64,000 nucleotides of DNA from Mucilaginibacter pineti (GCF_900101875.1 NZ_FNAI01000010.1:186001-250000), one strand, 5' to 3'. Counted from the first letter of the stretch, positions 34,548 to 43,275 are shown. Numbers and translations are program-made. Notes: a model not told the origin generated them from the letters alone.

Positions 34548-35177
34548 TTATTTTTTAAACTGCGGGGCTTCTTCTAATCTTGCGTCACTTGCATCCATAT
34601 AGTAATTATCATTTGATAAAATATAGCCTTTGGGAATGTCTAATAAATAATGGGATGGTTTTTTAAACGCTGGTTTAAATATATACCAATGATCTATAAA
34701 TCCAGATTCATGAATACTATCCTTTCCTACATATATACCCACAAAACTTGATTTTGACTTGAAAAGGCTATCAACTTTATATGTTATTTCGGCAGTTACA
34801 AGTTGTGGTTTTAAGGAAGTATCAAGTTGTGCTTTGAGTTTTACTTTTTCCCATTCCTGTATCTTCATTGTATCTATATCCGATGCCGCTATAGGTTTCA
34901 ATAATCTAAACGGCGTGAATTCTGTGAGGATAGTGTCTTTGAAAAAGCCATCATAAGCATATAATCTATCTCCTGGTTTTACTTTGTTCCAAGTTAATTT
35001 TGAATCCTGATTTAAGGCGCCATGAATAATAAAGATAAACAACCCGATACCAATAACAGCAGCAAGTGCCGTCCAAAACAGTTTGTTCATTACGTTTCCA
35101 CTTCTGAGAAAACGGCTTAAAAAATTGTATGTTCCGCGTTCTTCTGCGTAATCTCTTATTTCGTTAAAATCTGCCAT
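34548..35177 (-). CDS. Membrane protein B of phage triplet
   Basis: The ATG at 35177 gives 209 residues; a longer open frame to 35273 runs through the promoter repeat and is rejected. Landmarks: N-terminal ADFNEIRDYAEERG, one membrane helix (VMNKLFWTALAAVIGIGLFIF, about 25-45), then GDRLYAYDG, a FRLLKPIAASD region, SFVGIYVGKD, WYIFKPAFKK and YILSNDNYY. The shared spacing of GDxLYAxD / xGxY / xIKP / YIL-D-YY with proteins A and C shows common ancestry. Function unknown. Confidence 0.72.
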   Translation of the reverse strand: MADFNEIRDYAEERGTYNFLSRFLRSGNVMNKLFWTALAAVIGIGLFIFIIHGALNQDSKLTWNKVKPGDRLYAYDGFFKDTILTEFTPFRLLKPIAASDIDTMKIQEWEKVKLKAQLDTSLKPQLVTAEITYKVDSLFKSKSSFVGIYVGKDSIHESGFIDHWYIFKPAFKKPSHYLLDIPKGYILSNDNYYMDASDARLEEAPQFKK

Positions 35178-35182
35178 ATTGC

Positions 35183-35250
35183 TTAGGTTTGCTAATTTTA
35201 TTGGTAAAAATAATAAATTCAATATTGAAATGCAAATAAAAATAATTACA
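35183..35250 (-). repeat. Promoter-like repeat, copy B
   Basis: Matches the copies at 34277 and 37182, with the shared 16-mer at 35192-35207, and lies 5 bp upstream of the start codon of membrane protein B. Confidence 0.85.
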
Positions 35251-35265
35251 TAGTTGCTTTGTTGG

Positions 35266-36000
35266 TTAAGCAAACTCGGCTAATTGCTCTATTTTAATTT
35301 CAACGGCTCTTGCTCTTGCATTCTCAGATATTGATTTGGTAAGGTCATCATAACTACTTTTGGCATTACCATTCATTATGATTTCATCTTTCAAGCCTGC
35401 AAAATGACTTGGAAATTCTTTCTTAAGTTCTTTCACGCTTAAAAGTCTATCAGCAGTAGCATTATTTAAGTCTGTTGCCGATTTATAAAGAATTTTAAGC
35501 CGGGTAGACTCGGATGCGACATCTTTGTTTGATGATCTCATTATATCATTGAGATTTTTAAAGTTTTTTGTTACAGCCACTAAAGCGTCATTTCCCTTAA
35601 ATAAGGCGGTTGCAAAGTTTATAATTTCGGGAAGAAAAGCTGTAATAATACCTAACCCTCCGGAAAGGGCAACTCCCCAAGTTCTCATTGTATTGGTAAA
35701 TAGTATAACTACTTCATTCCACAAGACAAATGAGGACGACGCATTGGTAACATTATCATACATCTTATCACTATCAGATGCTACTTCTTTGTGTTGATCG
35801 TTAAGTTTAGATAATGATTCGGTATATTTTGATAAATTACGATCTAAGGTATTTAGATTATTTGAGAATGAATTAAATGGTTGTGAGAGCCCGTTTACAG
35901 ATTTGCGTAAACTGTCAAACGCTTTGGTGTAGGTATCTATTTGTTTTTGTCCATTGCCACTTACAGTAACATCAATGGAAATTTTGTTATCATCTGCCAT
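35266..36000 (-). pseudogene. Truncated second tape-measure-like gene (N-terminal part)
   Basis: A 244-residue open frame homologous to residues 25-230 of the intact tape measure: LRKSVNGLSQPFNSFSNNL matches LKTSIVGVNSKLPEF, and ATDLNNATADRLLSVKELKKEFPSHFAGLKDE matches TQDHNVKLTDRIKIIDELKDQWPNTFKALKDE. It stops at the border of the promoter repeat. It lacks the coiled coil and C-terminus, so it cannot be a full tape measure; it may be a decayed duplicate or an expressed decoy. Confidence 0.65.
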
Positions 36001-36174
36001 TTTTATAGGTTTATTGAATAATTAATTGTTATGAAAATATTAAAATCGGAGACATTTAGGGATTTGGACAAACTAACCTCGTTTGCAAATAAACTCAAAC
36101 TTGCAAAGGATGATATAGTGGTAATTACGCAGACAGTATACTGCGTTGTTTTGTGGTATTATGGAGAAGAATAA
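35956..36174. repeat. ~220-bp direct repeat, copy 1
   Basis: About 85-90% identical by eye to 36225-36443, offset 269 bp. Contains the tape-measure-like N-terminus (minus), a 30-bp divergent promoter gap and the small plus-strand gene. Confidence 0.85.
36031..36174 (+). CDS. 47-residue protein of small antisense family, copy 1
   Basis: Start ATG 36031, stop TAA 36172-36174. Product begins KILKSETFRDLDKLTSF and contains KDDIVVITQT. It is on the plus strand, opposite to the phage genes, and diverges from the tape-measure fragment by 30 bp. The amino-acid sequence is conserved between copies despite changed bases (for example LKSETFRDLDKL vs LKSKAFKDLDKL), which suggests selection. Function unknown. 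Confidence 0.6.
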   Translation: MKILKSETFRDLDKLTSFANKLKLAKDDIVVITQTVYCVVLWYYGEE

Positions 36175-36269
36175 TTAACTAATTCTTGGATAATTTGTGT
36201 AGCTAATGCCGTACTTTCTTGCTCGCCAGTGATTGTCACATCAATGGATATTTTGTTATCATCTGCCAT
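36159..36269 (-). pseudogene. Tape-measure-like N-terminal fragment, 36 residues
   Basis: Minus-strand frame that starts ADDNKISIDVTITGEQ, nearly the same as the start of the 35266-36000 fragment (ADDNKISIDVTVSGNG), then stops after 36 residues. A remnant of a tandem duplication. Confidence 0.6.
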
Positions 36270-36443
36270 TTTTATAGGTTTAGTAAATAATTAATTGGTA
36301 TGAAAATATTAAAATCGAAAGCGTTTAAGGATTTGGACAAACTAACATCGTTTGCAAATAATCTCAGACTTACAAAGGACGATATAGTAGTAATTACGCA
36401 GACCGAATATTGGATCGTTTTATGGTATTATGGAGAAGAATAA
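36225..36443. repeat. ~220-bp direct repeat, copy 2
   Basis: Partner of 35956-36174; same gene arrangement, including a divergent start pair separated by 30 bp. Confidence 0.85.
36300..36443 (+). CDS. 47-residue protein of small antisense family, copy 2
   Basis: Start ATG 36300, stop TAA 36441-36443. It shares KILKS, DLDKLTSFANN, KDDIVVITQT and the final LWYYGEE with copy 1. Same gap to the divergent minus-strand fragment start. Function unknown; a third and more distant member is at 37372. Confidence 0.6.
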   Translation: MKILKSKAFKDLDKLTSFANNLRLTKDDIVVITQTEYWIVLWYYGEE

Positions 36444-36449
36444 TAGTTT

Positions 36450-36572
36450 TTAACGCTGTAGTTTACTGTTAACGCCAATTATAGAAGTTTTTAAGGCATT
36501 CATAGCATCTTTATACTCCTTTGCTTTTTTAATGTCGTCGTCGGTGATTCCGACGGTGTTTTGATTTGCCAT
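36450..36572 (-). pseudogene. Tape-measure N-terminal fragment, 40 residues
   Basis: The frame begins with GITDDDIKKAKEYKDAMNAL and NSKL, almost identical to the start of the intact tape measure, then goes out after about 39 residues. Located 16 bp downstream of palindrome copy 4, as the intact gene is 22 bp downstream of copy 2. A duplicated 5' end. Confidence 0.7.
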
Positions 36573-36588
36573 AATAATTATGTTTTAA

Positions 36589-36602
36589 GTGCCAATTGGC
36601 AT
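36589..36602. promoter_or_regulatory. Phage palindrome, copy 4
   Basis: GTGCCAATTGGCAT, one base from the perfect palindrome, 16 bp upstream of the truncated tape-measure copy. Confidence 0.65.
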
Positions 36603-36644
36603 AATATAAAATATTTTTAAGTTTGAGAAATGAATTATTTAAAC

Positions 36645-37178
36645 TTAAAAAGCGTCTTTGTTACTAGTTTGGATTGCAAGTACGTAAAAAGGTCCATCCT
36701 CATAAGTATAACCTGATGGCAGATCGTAAAGATTAGTTCCTGTTTGTTTAACTAAAGCTTTTTTATTGATAACTAAAGAGAAAAATATCATCGGATGAAA
36801 ATTATCACCAGCTTTTACGTCATAAATCTTATATCCTGTATAGGTGCCTATACACGTTGTTTTATATTTCTTTAAACTGTCAACACTTATAGCCCATGCA
36901 CATTCTATCATGTAAGGTTTACCAGATGAATTTTTATCTATGGGTCGTATTTTTCTGTAAAGATTTAAAATATAAGAATGTTCATCAATCACGTATTTTT
37001 TAGCAAAGATTCTATCCTGGAGTTTATAATGATTGTTTTTTGCATTTAAATAATAGAGCTGTAAAAAGGATTTATTAGCTAAAACCAGCCCCGCTATTAT
37101 AATAATAGATACTGTTCCAATTAATAACCATCTATATTTTTGAAAACCTGACTTCTTAGTTGAAATTTTATTTGACAT
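36645..37178 (-). CDS. Membrane protein C of phage triplet
   Basis: A 177-residue protein: basic N-terminus, membrane helix about 15-33 (RWLLIGTVSIIIIAGLVLA), then an ILNLYRKIRPI block, YKTTCIGTYTG, MIFFSLVINKKALV and YTYEDGPFYVLA. Reading frame and landmarks parallel proteins A and B; the GDxLYA motif is less clear. Its start is 3 bp from the promoter repeat at 37182. Function unknown. Confidence 0.68.
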   Translation of the reverse strand: MSNKISTKKSGFQKYRWLLIGTVSIIIIAGLVLANKSFLQLYYLNAKNNHYKLQDRIFAKKYVIDEHSYILNLYRKIRPIDKNSSGKPYMIECAWAISVDSLKKYKTTCIGTYTGYKIYDVKAGDNFHPMIFFSLVINKKALVKQTGTNLYDLPSGYTYEDGPFYVLAIQTSNKDAF

Positions 37179-37181
37179 TAT

Positions 37182-37249
37182 TTAGGTTTGCTAATTTTAT
37201 TGGTAAAAATAATAAATTCAGTAATGAAATGCAAATTAAAATAATTACA
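37182..37249 (-). repeat. Promoter-like repeat, copy C
   Basis: Third copy of the block before the membrane-protein genes (16-mer at 37191-37206). It differs from copy A by only a few bases. Confidence 0.85.
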
Positions 37250-37371
37250 TAATTGAGTTGCGCCTGGTTAAGCACAAGCGGCACAAACGCGCTGGCGGGC
37301 GGCCTATTATCTTATCCTAACCCTGTAACAAAATATCCACTTTATAATCATATTGAAAAAACGCCAGCAAT

Positions 37372-37548
37372 ATGATCATCTTAAAATCAGACTACTTTAG
37401 CACCCATGAACGCCTTTCACGCTTTATAAATGAAAACCACATAAAGCGCGAGGATATATTGGTTATTACCCAAGTTCCGGGTTCGTTTACTATTTTGTTT
37501 TATGCAGATGATTCAGTACAGGAGATAACACACGGCATGTTCTCTTAA
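37372..37548 (+). CDS. 58-residue distant member of the small antisense family
   Basis: Start ATG 37372, stop TAA 37546-37548, overlapping the 3' end of the large minus-strand gene by 4 bp. It has IILKSDYFSTHERLSRF and REDILVITQVPGSFTILF, aligning with KILKSETFRDLDKL and KDDIVVITQT of copies 1 and 2, but extended at the C-terminus. Too diverged to be a recent copy. Function unknown. Confidence 0.6.
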   Translation: MIILKSDYFSTHERLSRFINENHIKREDILVITQVPGSFTILFYADDSVQEITHGMFS

Positions 37549-39581
37549 CCAAGTTTCACCAGTTCTACCTTTACGGGTTGTCCTTTGCGCCAGCTATCTA
37601 TTTTGTTAATGTAATAGTAGCAGCTGTCCTGCTCCAGGTAAACAGGGATCAGCAGGTCGAGGTCGAGGATATCGCGCGGGGTGAGCAGCAGGTAGCGCAC
37701 CACCTTTTTGGTTTGGCTGAGTATCTTCTCGAGTTCGGGGTAATAGGCTATCCGCAGGTCTTCCCATAGTAAGCTGTATTCACCGCCAGGTTTGTAAAAA
37801 TAGGGTACGGATATGGTATCGTTAACCATAACCTGGTTATCTCCATCGGTAAAGGCGATGGCAGCCGAACCCTGCAGATTGAGCTTTTGGTCTATCAACA
37901 ACCGGGGTTGGGTACTTATGCTAAAATCAATAGCATCAGTATCCTGCGAGGTATCAACCTTAAGTATCTGCGCTATCGAATCGCCAATATAAGGCCGGTT
38001 AAGGGTGGGAGCAAACTGGCTTTCGAACAGGGCGGTTGATAGCGGCAGTGTTTTGTCTTTTACGTTTATTTGCGCATTGCCAAGGTTTTTTGGGAGGATG
38101 CTATCATCATCTTTATAGGTCATGGTGTTTACCTGCGCGTAATTGCCCAACTGAAATGAAACTGTTTTACCCTGGTCAATACATTTGCTTGTCCAGTTTA
38201 CAGCAACGGGGATATTGCCAACAATTTCCCTGAATGACGAAAATGTAACCGTACGGTTGGTATTATCAGTTTGGCAGATAATACCGAAATGCTGCAGTGT
38301 ATCTTTAAGCAGATCCTTCTGGGTAATATCGGGGAAAATACGCTCGCATTGTACCTGCTGCTTATACAGCACGTTGGTATTTACTGATTTTATTACCATG
38401 GAGGCATCGGCATAAAATTCAATACTTGATTGCGTATTACCCGAAAAGTGATAGCTGATATATATCCTGTCGTTTATTGCCAAATCAGTATCTATTGATA
38501 AACTTTTGGCTCCAAAGGTTTGCCAGCCGTAAATATTACCTCCGCTTCCCTTGGTGCGGTTATTGGGGTTCCACTCCGAAAAATCATAATTAATAGTGGT
38601 AAGCTCTTCAATACCTGCCGTTCCTCCTTTGTTAAGGGTGATACTTACACTTGCCGGATAGCCAGTAACCCGCCCGTCCAGCCTGGCGCGTGGAATGGTT
38701 ACTATTATATTGGCCGTGGTAATTATCTTTGAAGTAAAGGTTGTACCATCAAATTGTTTTTTACCATCGGCTACAATATTGCTGAATGCCACGGTGCCTA
38801 TGCCGTCGCTGGTTTTTAAGTGGCGTATGGTTTGTGTTCCATTTACCAGCGCGGTAAGTCCATATTCATCAGGCTTGTTTTGCGTATCGCCACCGTGTTC
38901 AAAATTGTCGTTTGCAAACTGCACTATCAGTTTATCATACATCGGTTGTTGCAGCAAAAAAGACTGGGGATTTATTTTATAACCGGTGGTTTGAGCAAAC
39001 AGGTTTATGGCTGTTTTTAAAAAGAAGCCAGGTCGTAGGTAACGCACATCAATTTGAGGTGAATTTTTAAAATCGATTGCTATTTTGCCATAATCAACCA
39101 CTGGCCATATATAGCCTTCAGTTTTGATTTGCGATAAGGCAACTGTTTGCAGGTTCCAGGTATGCTCATAAGGGCCAAAGGCGTTTAACTGACCAACCGT
39201 GGTTGTGCTATCGCCCATATCATAGATCTTCACATCCAGCGAATCAAAAAAATCAACGTTACCGCTTAGTACAGTTATACTGGCGGTGTCCTGCTCAATA
39301 AGATTTAGCTGGGCTATGCCGTAAGGAACTATCTCCAGGCCATCCTGTATAATGCGGGCGTCGTAATTATCATAAGGCAGCAGCGTTGTAAAGGCAACAT
39401 CATCCGGGAAACCCAGTATTTGCCGGTTGCGCTGCGTAAGAGGTAGCTTAAACTGATTGCTGGTATTTCCCTGCTGGTTTTTTACTTCGGCAAGGTTGTT
39501 GATCTGAAAGGTGAGGGCTATAGGACTATCGTCCATAAGGTCAACCAGTTGGTAGTTAAGGTATAATTGTATCTGGTCCAT
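37545..39581 (-). CDS. Phage tail/baseplate protein
   Basis: A 678-residue protein. N-terminal signature LYLNYQLVDLMDDSPIAL, then NQQGNTSNQFKLPLTQRNRQILGF and a long beta-rich body with DNRTVTFSSFREIV-like SFREIVGN and a C-terminal LIPVYLEQDSCYYYINKIDSW. This type of protein occupies the tail-hub/baseplate position in Bacteroidota siphophages. I know no experimental function. It lies 98 bp from the next gene upstream (39680-41749), with short repeats of the ATTAGTTCAxxGG type between. Confidence 0.62.
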   Translation of the reverse strand: MDQIQLYLNYQLVDLMDDSPIALTFQINNLAEVKNQQGNTSNQFKLPLTQRNRQILGFPDDVAFTTLLPYDNYDARIIQDGLEIVPYGIAQLNLIEQDTASITVLSGNVDFFDSLDVKIYDMGDSTTTVGQLNAFGPYEHTWNLQTVALSQIKTEGYIWPVVDYGKIAIDFKNSPQIDVRYLRPGFFLKTAINLFAQTTGYKINPQSFLLQQPMYDKLIVQFANDNFEHGGDTQNKPDEYGLTALVNGTQTIRHLKTSDGIGTVAFSNIVADGKKQFDGTTFTSKIITTANIIVTIPRARLDGRVTGYPASVSITLNKGGTAGIEELTTINYDFSEWNPNNRTKGSGGNIYGWQTFGAKSLSIDTDLAINDRIYISYHFSGNTQSSIEFYADASMVIKSVNTNVLYKQQVQCERIFPDITQKDLLKDTLQHFGIICQTDNTNRTVTFSSFREIVGNIPVAVNWTSKCIDQGKTVSFQLGNYAQVNTMTYKDDDSILPKNLGNAQINVKDKTLPLSTALFESQFAPTLNRPYIGDSIAQILKVDTSQDTDAIDFSISTQPRLLIDQKLNLQGSAAIAFTDGDNQVMVNDTISVPYFYKPGGEYSLLWEDLRIAYYPELEKILSQTKKVVRYLLLTPRDILDLDLLIPVYLEQDSCYYYINKIDSWRKGQPVKVELVKLG

Positions 39582-39679
39582 TTTTAGTTTTGGTTCATTA
39601 GTTCAATGGTTCATTAGTTCATTTGGATTGAATTTTTAGATAAAACAATCCCAAAACGAACATTCGAAATCCCAAATCC

Positions 39680-41749
39680 TTACTGCGTTTGTATGTTAAT
39701 TGATGGCATATTGAACGTAAGGCTGAAAGGCGCCTGGCCGTTGTGTGTTTCGTACTCGCTATAAGTGGCTGTGTTTATTACAATGGTTTGCCATTTTACC
39801 GGGTTTTTGTTCACCAGCATTTGCACCTTGGGCGAGTATTTTATGGATTGCAGTCCCTTGATATCCGTAACCTTCAAATCCTCGGCCATTACCTTCATTT
39901 TTTGCCCGGCGGTTTTGCTTATTACTTCTTCAATGCCTTGCTGATTTTCCCAATCACTTACAAAGTTTTTAATGATGGTTGCATTTTGTACATCGAGGCT
40001 AACTTCCTGGTTGTAAACAAAACGATAGTAATTCCACGATCCGCTTAGGCCAATCCAACGCAGGTAAACCGAATTGTCGTCAACCGCGTCATCAATGCGT
40101 ACAGTTTGCGTTTGGGTTACGGTATGTGATGTATGTTCATCGTCATACTTTAAGGCAATAGTAAAGTAATACGCCTCGCGCGGGAAGTTGCCGTTAATCA
40201 TTAAACGGTTTAAACCCAGCTGCGCGGGCACTGGAGTATTTACCTGCGTTTGATTGGCAATTATGAATTTACCGCCATCCTGGTTAAGCAGCCACGAGCC
40301 ATCGTCATTAAGCAGGTAGCTTGCCTGCGGCCCGCCCAGCGGATTGCGGTTAATATCCAACAGCGTTAACTCGCAATACAATTGTAAGCCAACCATTTCC
40401 TCACTATAAATAAAACTGATATCAAATGGGTAGCCAATGGAATAAGCAGGTTCGTTAAAGTCGGTTACCCAGCGGGCCAGTTGAGTAGGATCGGTAACAT
40501 GGGCAAAGGGTACATACGCTGCCAGGTTACCGCCATATTGCTGGCCAAGCTGCCGAGCCGCGTAAACCACATAATAAGGGTTGGCAATGGTGGTGTAAAT
40601 AAGGTTGTTCTCATCTAAGTTGTCACCATCGTACCGCTCAATATATTGCAGCTGATAGCTGGCGCTCAGGTTATCATCCCTGAAATTTGTTTGGGTATAA
40701 CTGCTGTCATCAGCAGGGCGCAGCAGGCTTTGCAAAAAGTTGGATAGATCTGCCCTTACAATGCCCTCGTTATTAGGTCGATTGGTTGAGGTTATGGTGT
40801 TTTGCCTGCCGGTTAACTTATCCATATAAGTTAGTTTTGTAATAACCTTATGATAAGGTCGCAGCCTGTTGATGTTGATAAAACCTGTTGCATTACCCGC
40901 AAATGCGGTGTTTATTACTATGCTGAAAATACTTATCCCCACAATGGTATAAACCCCTTTATAAGGGCCGGCATTGATGTATACGGTATCGCCAATAAAA
41001 ACTTTAGGCACCGAGTTGGTAAGATTAATAAATGCTGTGTTAACCGCCACTTGTGCAAAGCCATTACCAGCAGCCTGGGTTACATCATGTACCGCAAAAT
41101 CCTTACGCTGGTAAATGAAAACAATGGGATTAAAAGCCGCGCTCCAGCGGGAAACATTGCCCCCTGTTAGCGTTACCGATGGATCATCTACCAGTAGCCC
41201 CGAAAGGGTATTTATGTTTACCGAAAGCTGATCGGTACAGCCTAAAGGGTTTGAATCCTTAGCCATGATTTGCACCAGTCCATAGCTTAAGCCGCTAAAC
41301 ACTGGCGATAGCTGCCAGGTACTGCCCAGGTCTTTACTGTACATGATTGGTCCGTAGCTTGATGTGGCATGTACGGTAACTTGCGCGTCGGCTGCCCCGG
41401 CTACCGATTCCTGCTTATCAATATTGATGAAATTTATCACCATATCGCAGGCATGAGTAGGTGGGGGCGTAGCCGGCACGGTAGCAACCTTTGGGGTTGT
41501 GAACGATACAAAGTAGCCACTGGTTTCATTGCTAAGTAGCCCACTGAAAATTTTGAGGCTTTGGCCCGGGATGTTTACTGCCTTATTGCTAATGGTTCCG
41601 TTAATGTTTTCGGTATAAGTAACCTCAACAAAATTGCCGTTTACCGGGTTGCCTGCTGCATTGGTGAGTGAAATATATACGTCGCCATAAACCTGTATAT
41701 CATCTGTTGTTGATGCATTGGTAATTGAGATGTTTGCTATTATAGCCAT
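39680..41749 (-). CDS. Phage tail-associated protein
   Basis: A 689-residue protein with repeated beta-sandwich character: ITNASTTDDIQVYGDVYISLTNA at the start, a repeat-like ITNAxxxD style, RWSAAFNPIVFIYQRKDF in the middle, several GGPQASYLLNDDGSWLL-type segments and LAEVISKT-like EEVISKTAGQKMKVM near the end. The N-terminal part looks like a domain of baseplate or fibre proteins. It sits directly between the 146-residue tail gene and the 678-residue protein. Specific role unknown. Confidence 0.6.
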   Translation of the reverse strand: MAIIANISITNASTTDDIQVYGDVYISLTNAAGNPVNGNFVEVTYTENINGTISNKAVNIPGQSLKIFSGLLSNETSGYFVSFTTPKVATVPATPPPTHACDMVINFINIDKQESVAGAADAQVTVHATSSYGPIMYSKDLGSTWQLSPVFSGLSYGLVQIMAKDSNPLGCTDQLSVNINTLSGLLVDDPSVTLTGGNVSRWSAAFNPIVFIYQRKDFAVHDVTQAAGNGFAQVAVNTAFINLTNSVPKVFIGDTVYINAGPYKGVYTIVGISIFSIVINTAFAGNATGFININRLRPYHKVITKLTYMDKLTGRQNTITSTNRPNNEGIVRADLSNFLQSLLRPADDSSYTQTNFRDDNLSASYQLQYIERYDGDNLDENNLIYTTIANPYYVVYAARQLGQQYGGNLAAYVPFAHVTDPTQLARWVTDFNEPAYSIGYPFDISFIYSEEMVGLQLYCELTLLDINRNPLGGPQASYLLNDDGSWLLNQDGGKFIIANQTQVNTPVPAQLGLNRLMINGNFPREAYYFTIALKYDDEHTSHTVTQTQTVRIDDAVDDNSVYLRWIGLSGSWNYYRFVYNQEVSLDVQNATIIKNFVSDWENQQGIEEVISKTAGQKMKVMAEDLKVTDIKGLQSIKYSPKVQMLVNKNPVKWQTIVINTATYSEYETHNGQAPFSLTFNMPSINIQTQ

Positions 41750-41800
41750 ATTAAAATAGTTTGTTTTTGATGATGGGATGCTTGCCTAAGTGCCACTATG

Positions 41801-42241
41801 TTAAAACACATCAAAGTACATGGTAGCCAGGGTAATGGTTAGGCCAATGCCAGTGGTATTAACATCAAACTTATTATAAACAGGTACACATTTGGCTTTG
41901 TTGCCCGCTTTAATGCGGAAATACCGGCCTTCGCCTTCGCGATATGTTGATGCTTTTACAATGAACTGGTTGGCCAGCTGTAAGGCCTGGGTTATGTAGG
42001 TTTCATTATCGGCGGTATATTGTCCAAAATCTGTTTTAAACAAAAATTCGAGGTAAATGGTAAAAGTGTTATCTACAGATCCGTTTACCTGCGGCGATAG
42101 ATCTATAGGTTGCAGGGGGTACATAAATACACACGGGAAAGTGGCATCGTCTGCCAGGGTATTAAGCTCGGTTTGGGTACCATAAACAAACGACGGGCTA
42201 CCCGTGAGTGTTTGCACAATGGCTTCTATTTGGTTACGCAT
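41801..42241 (-). CDS. Tail completion-like phage protein
   Basis: A 146-residue protein. It begins RNQIEAIVQTLTGSPSFVYGTQTELN, then CVFMYPLQPIDLSPQ, TIYLEFLFKTDFGQY, LANQFIVKA and GIGLTITLATMYFDVF. The size, a helix followed by beta strands, and location at the start of the tail genes match the small tail-completion/head-tail joining proteins of siphophages, but no diagnostic motif is present. Confidence 0.55.
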   Translation of the reverse strand: MRNQIEAIVQTLTGSPSFVYGTQTELNTLADDATFPCVFMYPLQPIDLSPQVNGSVDNTFTIYLEFLFKTDFGQYTADNETYITQALQLANQFIVKASTYREGEGRYFRIKAGNKAKCVPVYNKFDVNTTGIGLTITLATMYFDVF

Positions 42242-42427
42242 GTTGTTAATTAATTATTGAATTATATAGTTATTGAATTATTGATTAATGGTGCGAGGAG
42301 TGGGGTATGAGGAGCGGGGAGCGGGATTTGGGTAATTAACGTATCTGCTCCCTGTTCCTGGCGCGCCGCTCTTCGCACCTCGCTCTTAGTAACCTCGCAC
42401 CTCGCAACCCACTCCCCGAACCTGATT

Positions 42428-42691
42428 TTACCCCTCCCGGCTTATCTCCATATACTTTTTTTGGTATTCGGCTTCAGTTTTATTGAGGAGTAGTTTGGTG
42501 AGGATACGTTCGTAGGGCATGTTCATAACGGCATCCCATTTAGTGATGTCGCCGCCGGCAAGGGAGTTTATGGTGTTGATATATTTAAACTTTTCAAACG
42601 ACTGGATACCTGCCCTTTTTTCCAAACCCGAAGCAGCCGATGCCAATAGCTTGTTTTCGGTTTCGATAAGTTGGGATAACAGGTAAAAAAA
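42428..42691 (-). CDS. Tail assembly chaperone, -1 frame extension
   Basis: The -1 frame stays open from the heptamer to the stop at 42428, with sequence FFYLLSQLIETENKLLASAASGLEKRAG in the first part, then SFEKFKYINTINSLAGGDITKWDAVMNMPYERIL. It is therefore expected to be made as a C-terminal extension of the protein encoded at 42568-43275 by programmed -1 frameshifting. It has no good start codon of its own (only a TTG near 42646). Confidence 0.55.
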   Translation of the reverse strand, partial: FFYLLSQLIETENKLLASAASGLEKRAGIQSFEKFKYINTINSLAGGDITKWDAVMNMPYERILTKLLLNKTEAEYQKKYMEISREG

Positions 42692-43275
42692 TGTTTGGCT
42701 ATGGGCAGTGCCTCCGTTACCCGCATGTTTTTTACCTGATTACAAAATTCCTCTACTTTATACTCGTTATACTTTTCGCCGGTTGCCCTGCAAAAAAAGT
42801 AATGTGCCAAAACTTGGCAGCACGCGTTTAATGACGGATTAAAGTTTTCCTTCCAGTCGCTTTCACCGTATTGTTTAATGTGGGTGTTTATTTCTTCGGC
42901 AATAATATCCCTGGCCGCCATGAATGCACCCGCGGGTTCAACAGCTAACTTTTGCAACACTTTTACGGTTGTTGGTTGAACGGAACCGGGCAAATGAAAA
43001 GTAACCTGTTTGGGGATGGCTTCGCTGTTGTACAGGTATTTTATCTGGTAGGATAAGGATAACACCGCATCGCCAAAATCCCGAAAATCATCAATGTTTT
43101 TTACCGAATACAAGTCATCAGCAGCAATACCCGAAAGTATGCTGATTGCTTCAATATCATTAAGCTGGGGCTTGGCCTGCATGGCCATCATTTGGCCCAG
43201 TGTAACATCGCTAAGTTGCGTAGGTATTTTTACCCGCAGTTTGCCATCGGTGGTTTTTAGTGTTTTTTCTATCAT
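42568..43275 (-). CDS. Tail assembly chaperone, 0 frame
   Basis: A 235-residue protein: TLGQMMAMQAKPQLNDIEAISILSGIAADDL, then helical segments and YEKYNEYKVEEFC-like GEKYNEYKVEEFCNQVKNM. The C-terminal 38 residues after the heptamer appear degenerate compared with the -1 frame. In lambda-like phages the G and GT chaperones bind the tape measure. The pair is placed here just after the terminase, far from the tape measure, so the assignment is moderate. Confidence 0.5.
   Translation of the reverse strand: MIEKTLKTTDGKLRVKIPTQLSDVTLGQMMAMQAKPQLNDIEAISILSGIAADDLYSVKNIDDFRDFGDAVLSLSYQIKYLYNSEAIPKQVTFHLPGSVQPTTVKVLQKLAVEPAGAFMAARDIIAEEINTHIKQYGESDWKENFNPSLNACCQVLAHYFFCRATGEKYNEYKVEEFCNQVKNMRVTEALPIAKHFFTCYPNLSKPKTSYWHRLLRVWKKGQVSSRLKSLNISTP
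42685..42691 (-). promoter_or_regulatory. Slippery heptamer T TTT TTT for -1 frameshifting
   Basis: Minus-strand reading CAT TTT TTT ACC has seven T, allowing the P- and A-site tRNAs to re-pair in the -1 frame. The -1 frame is open for 88 codons after it. An accidental homopolymer error would give the same pattern. Confidence 0.55.

Noticed and set aside
35178..35273. Longer N-terminus for membrane protein B
   Set aside because: The extra sequence is the promoter repeat shared with A and C.
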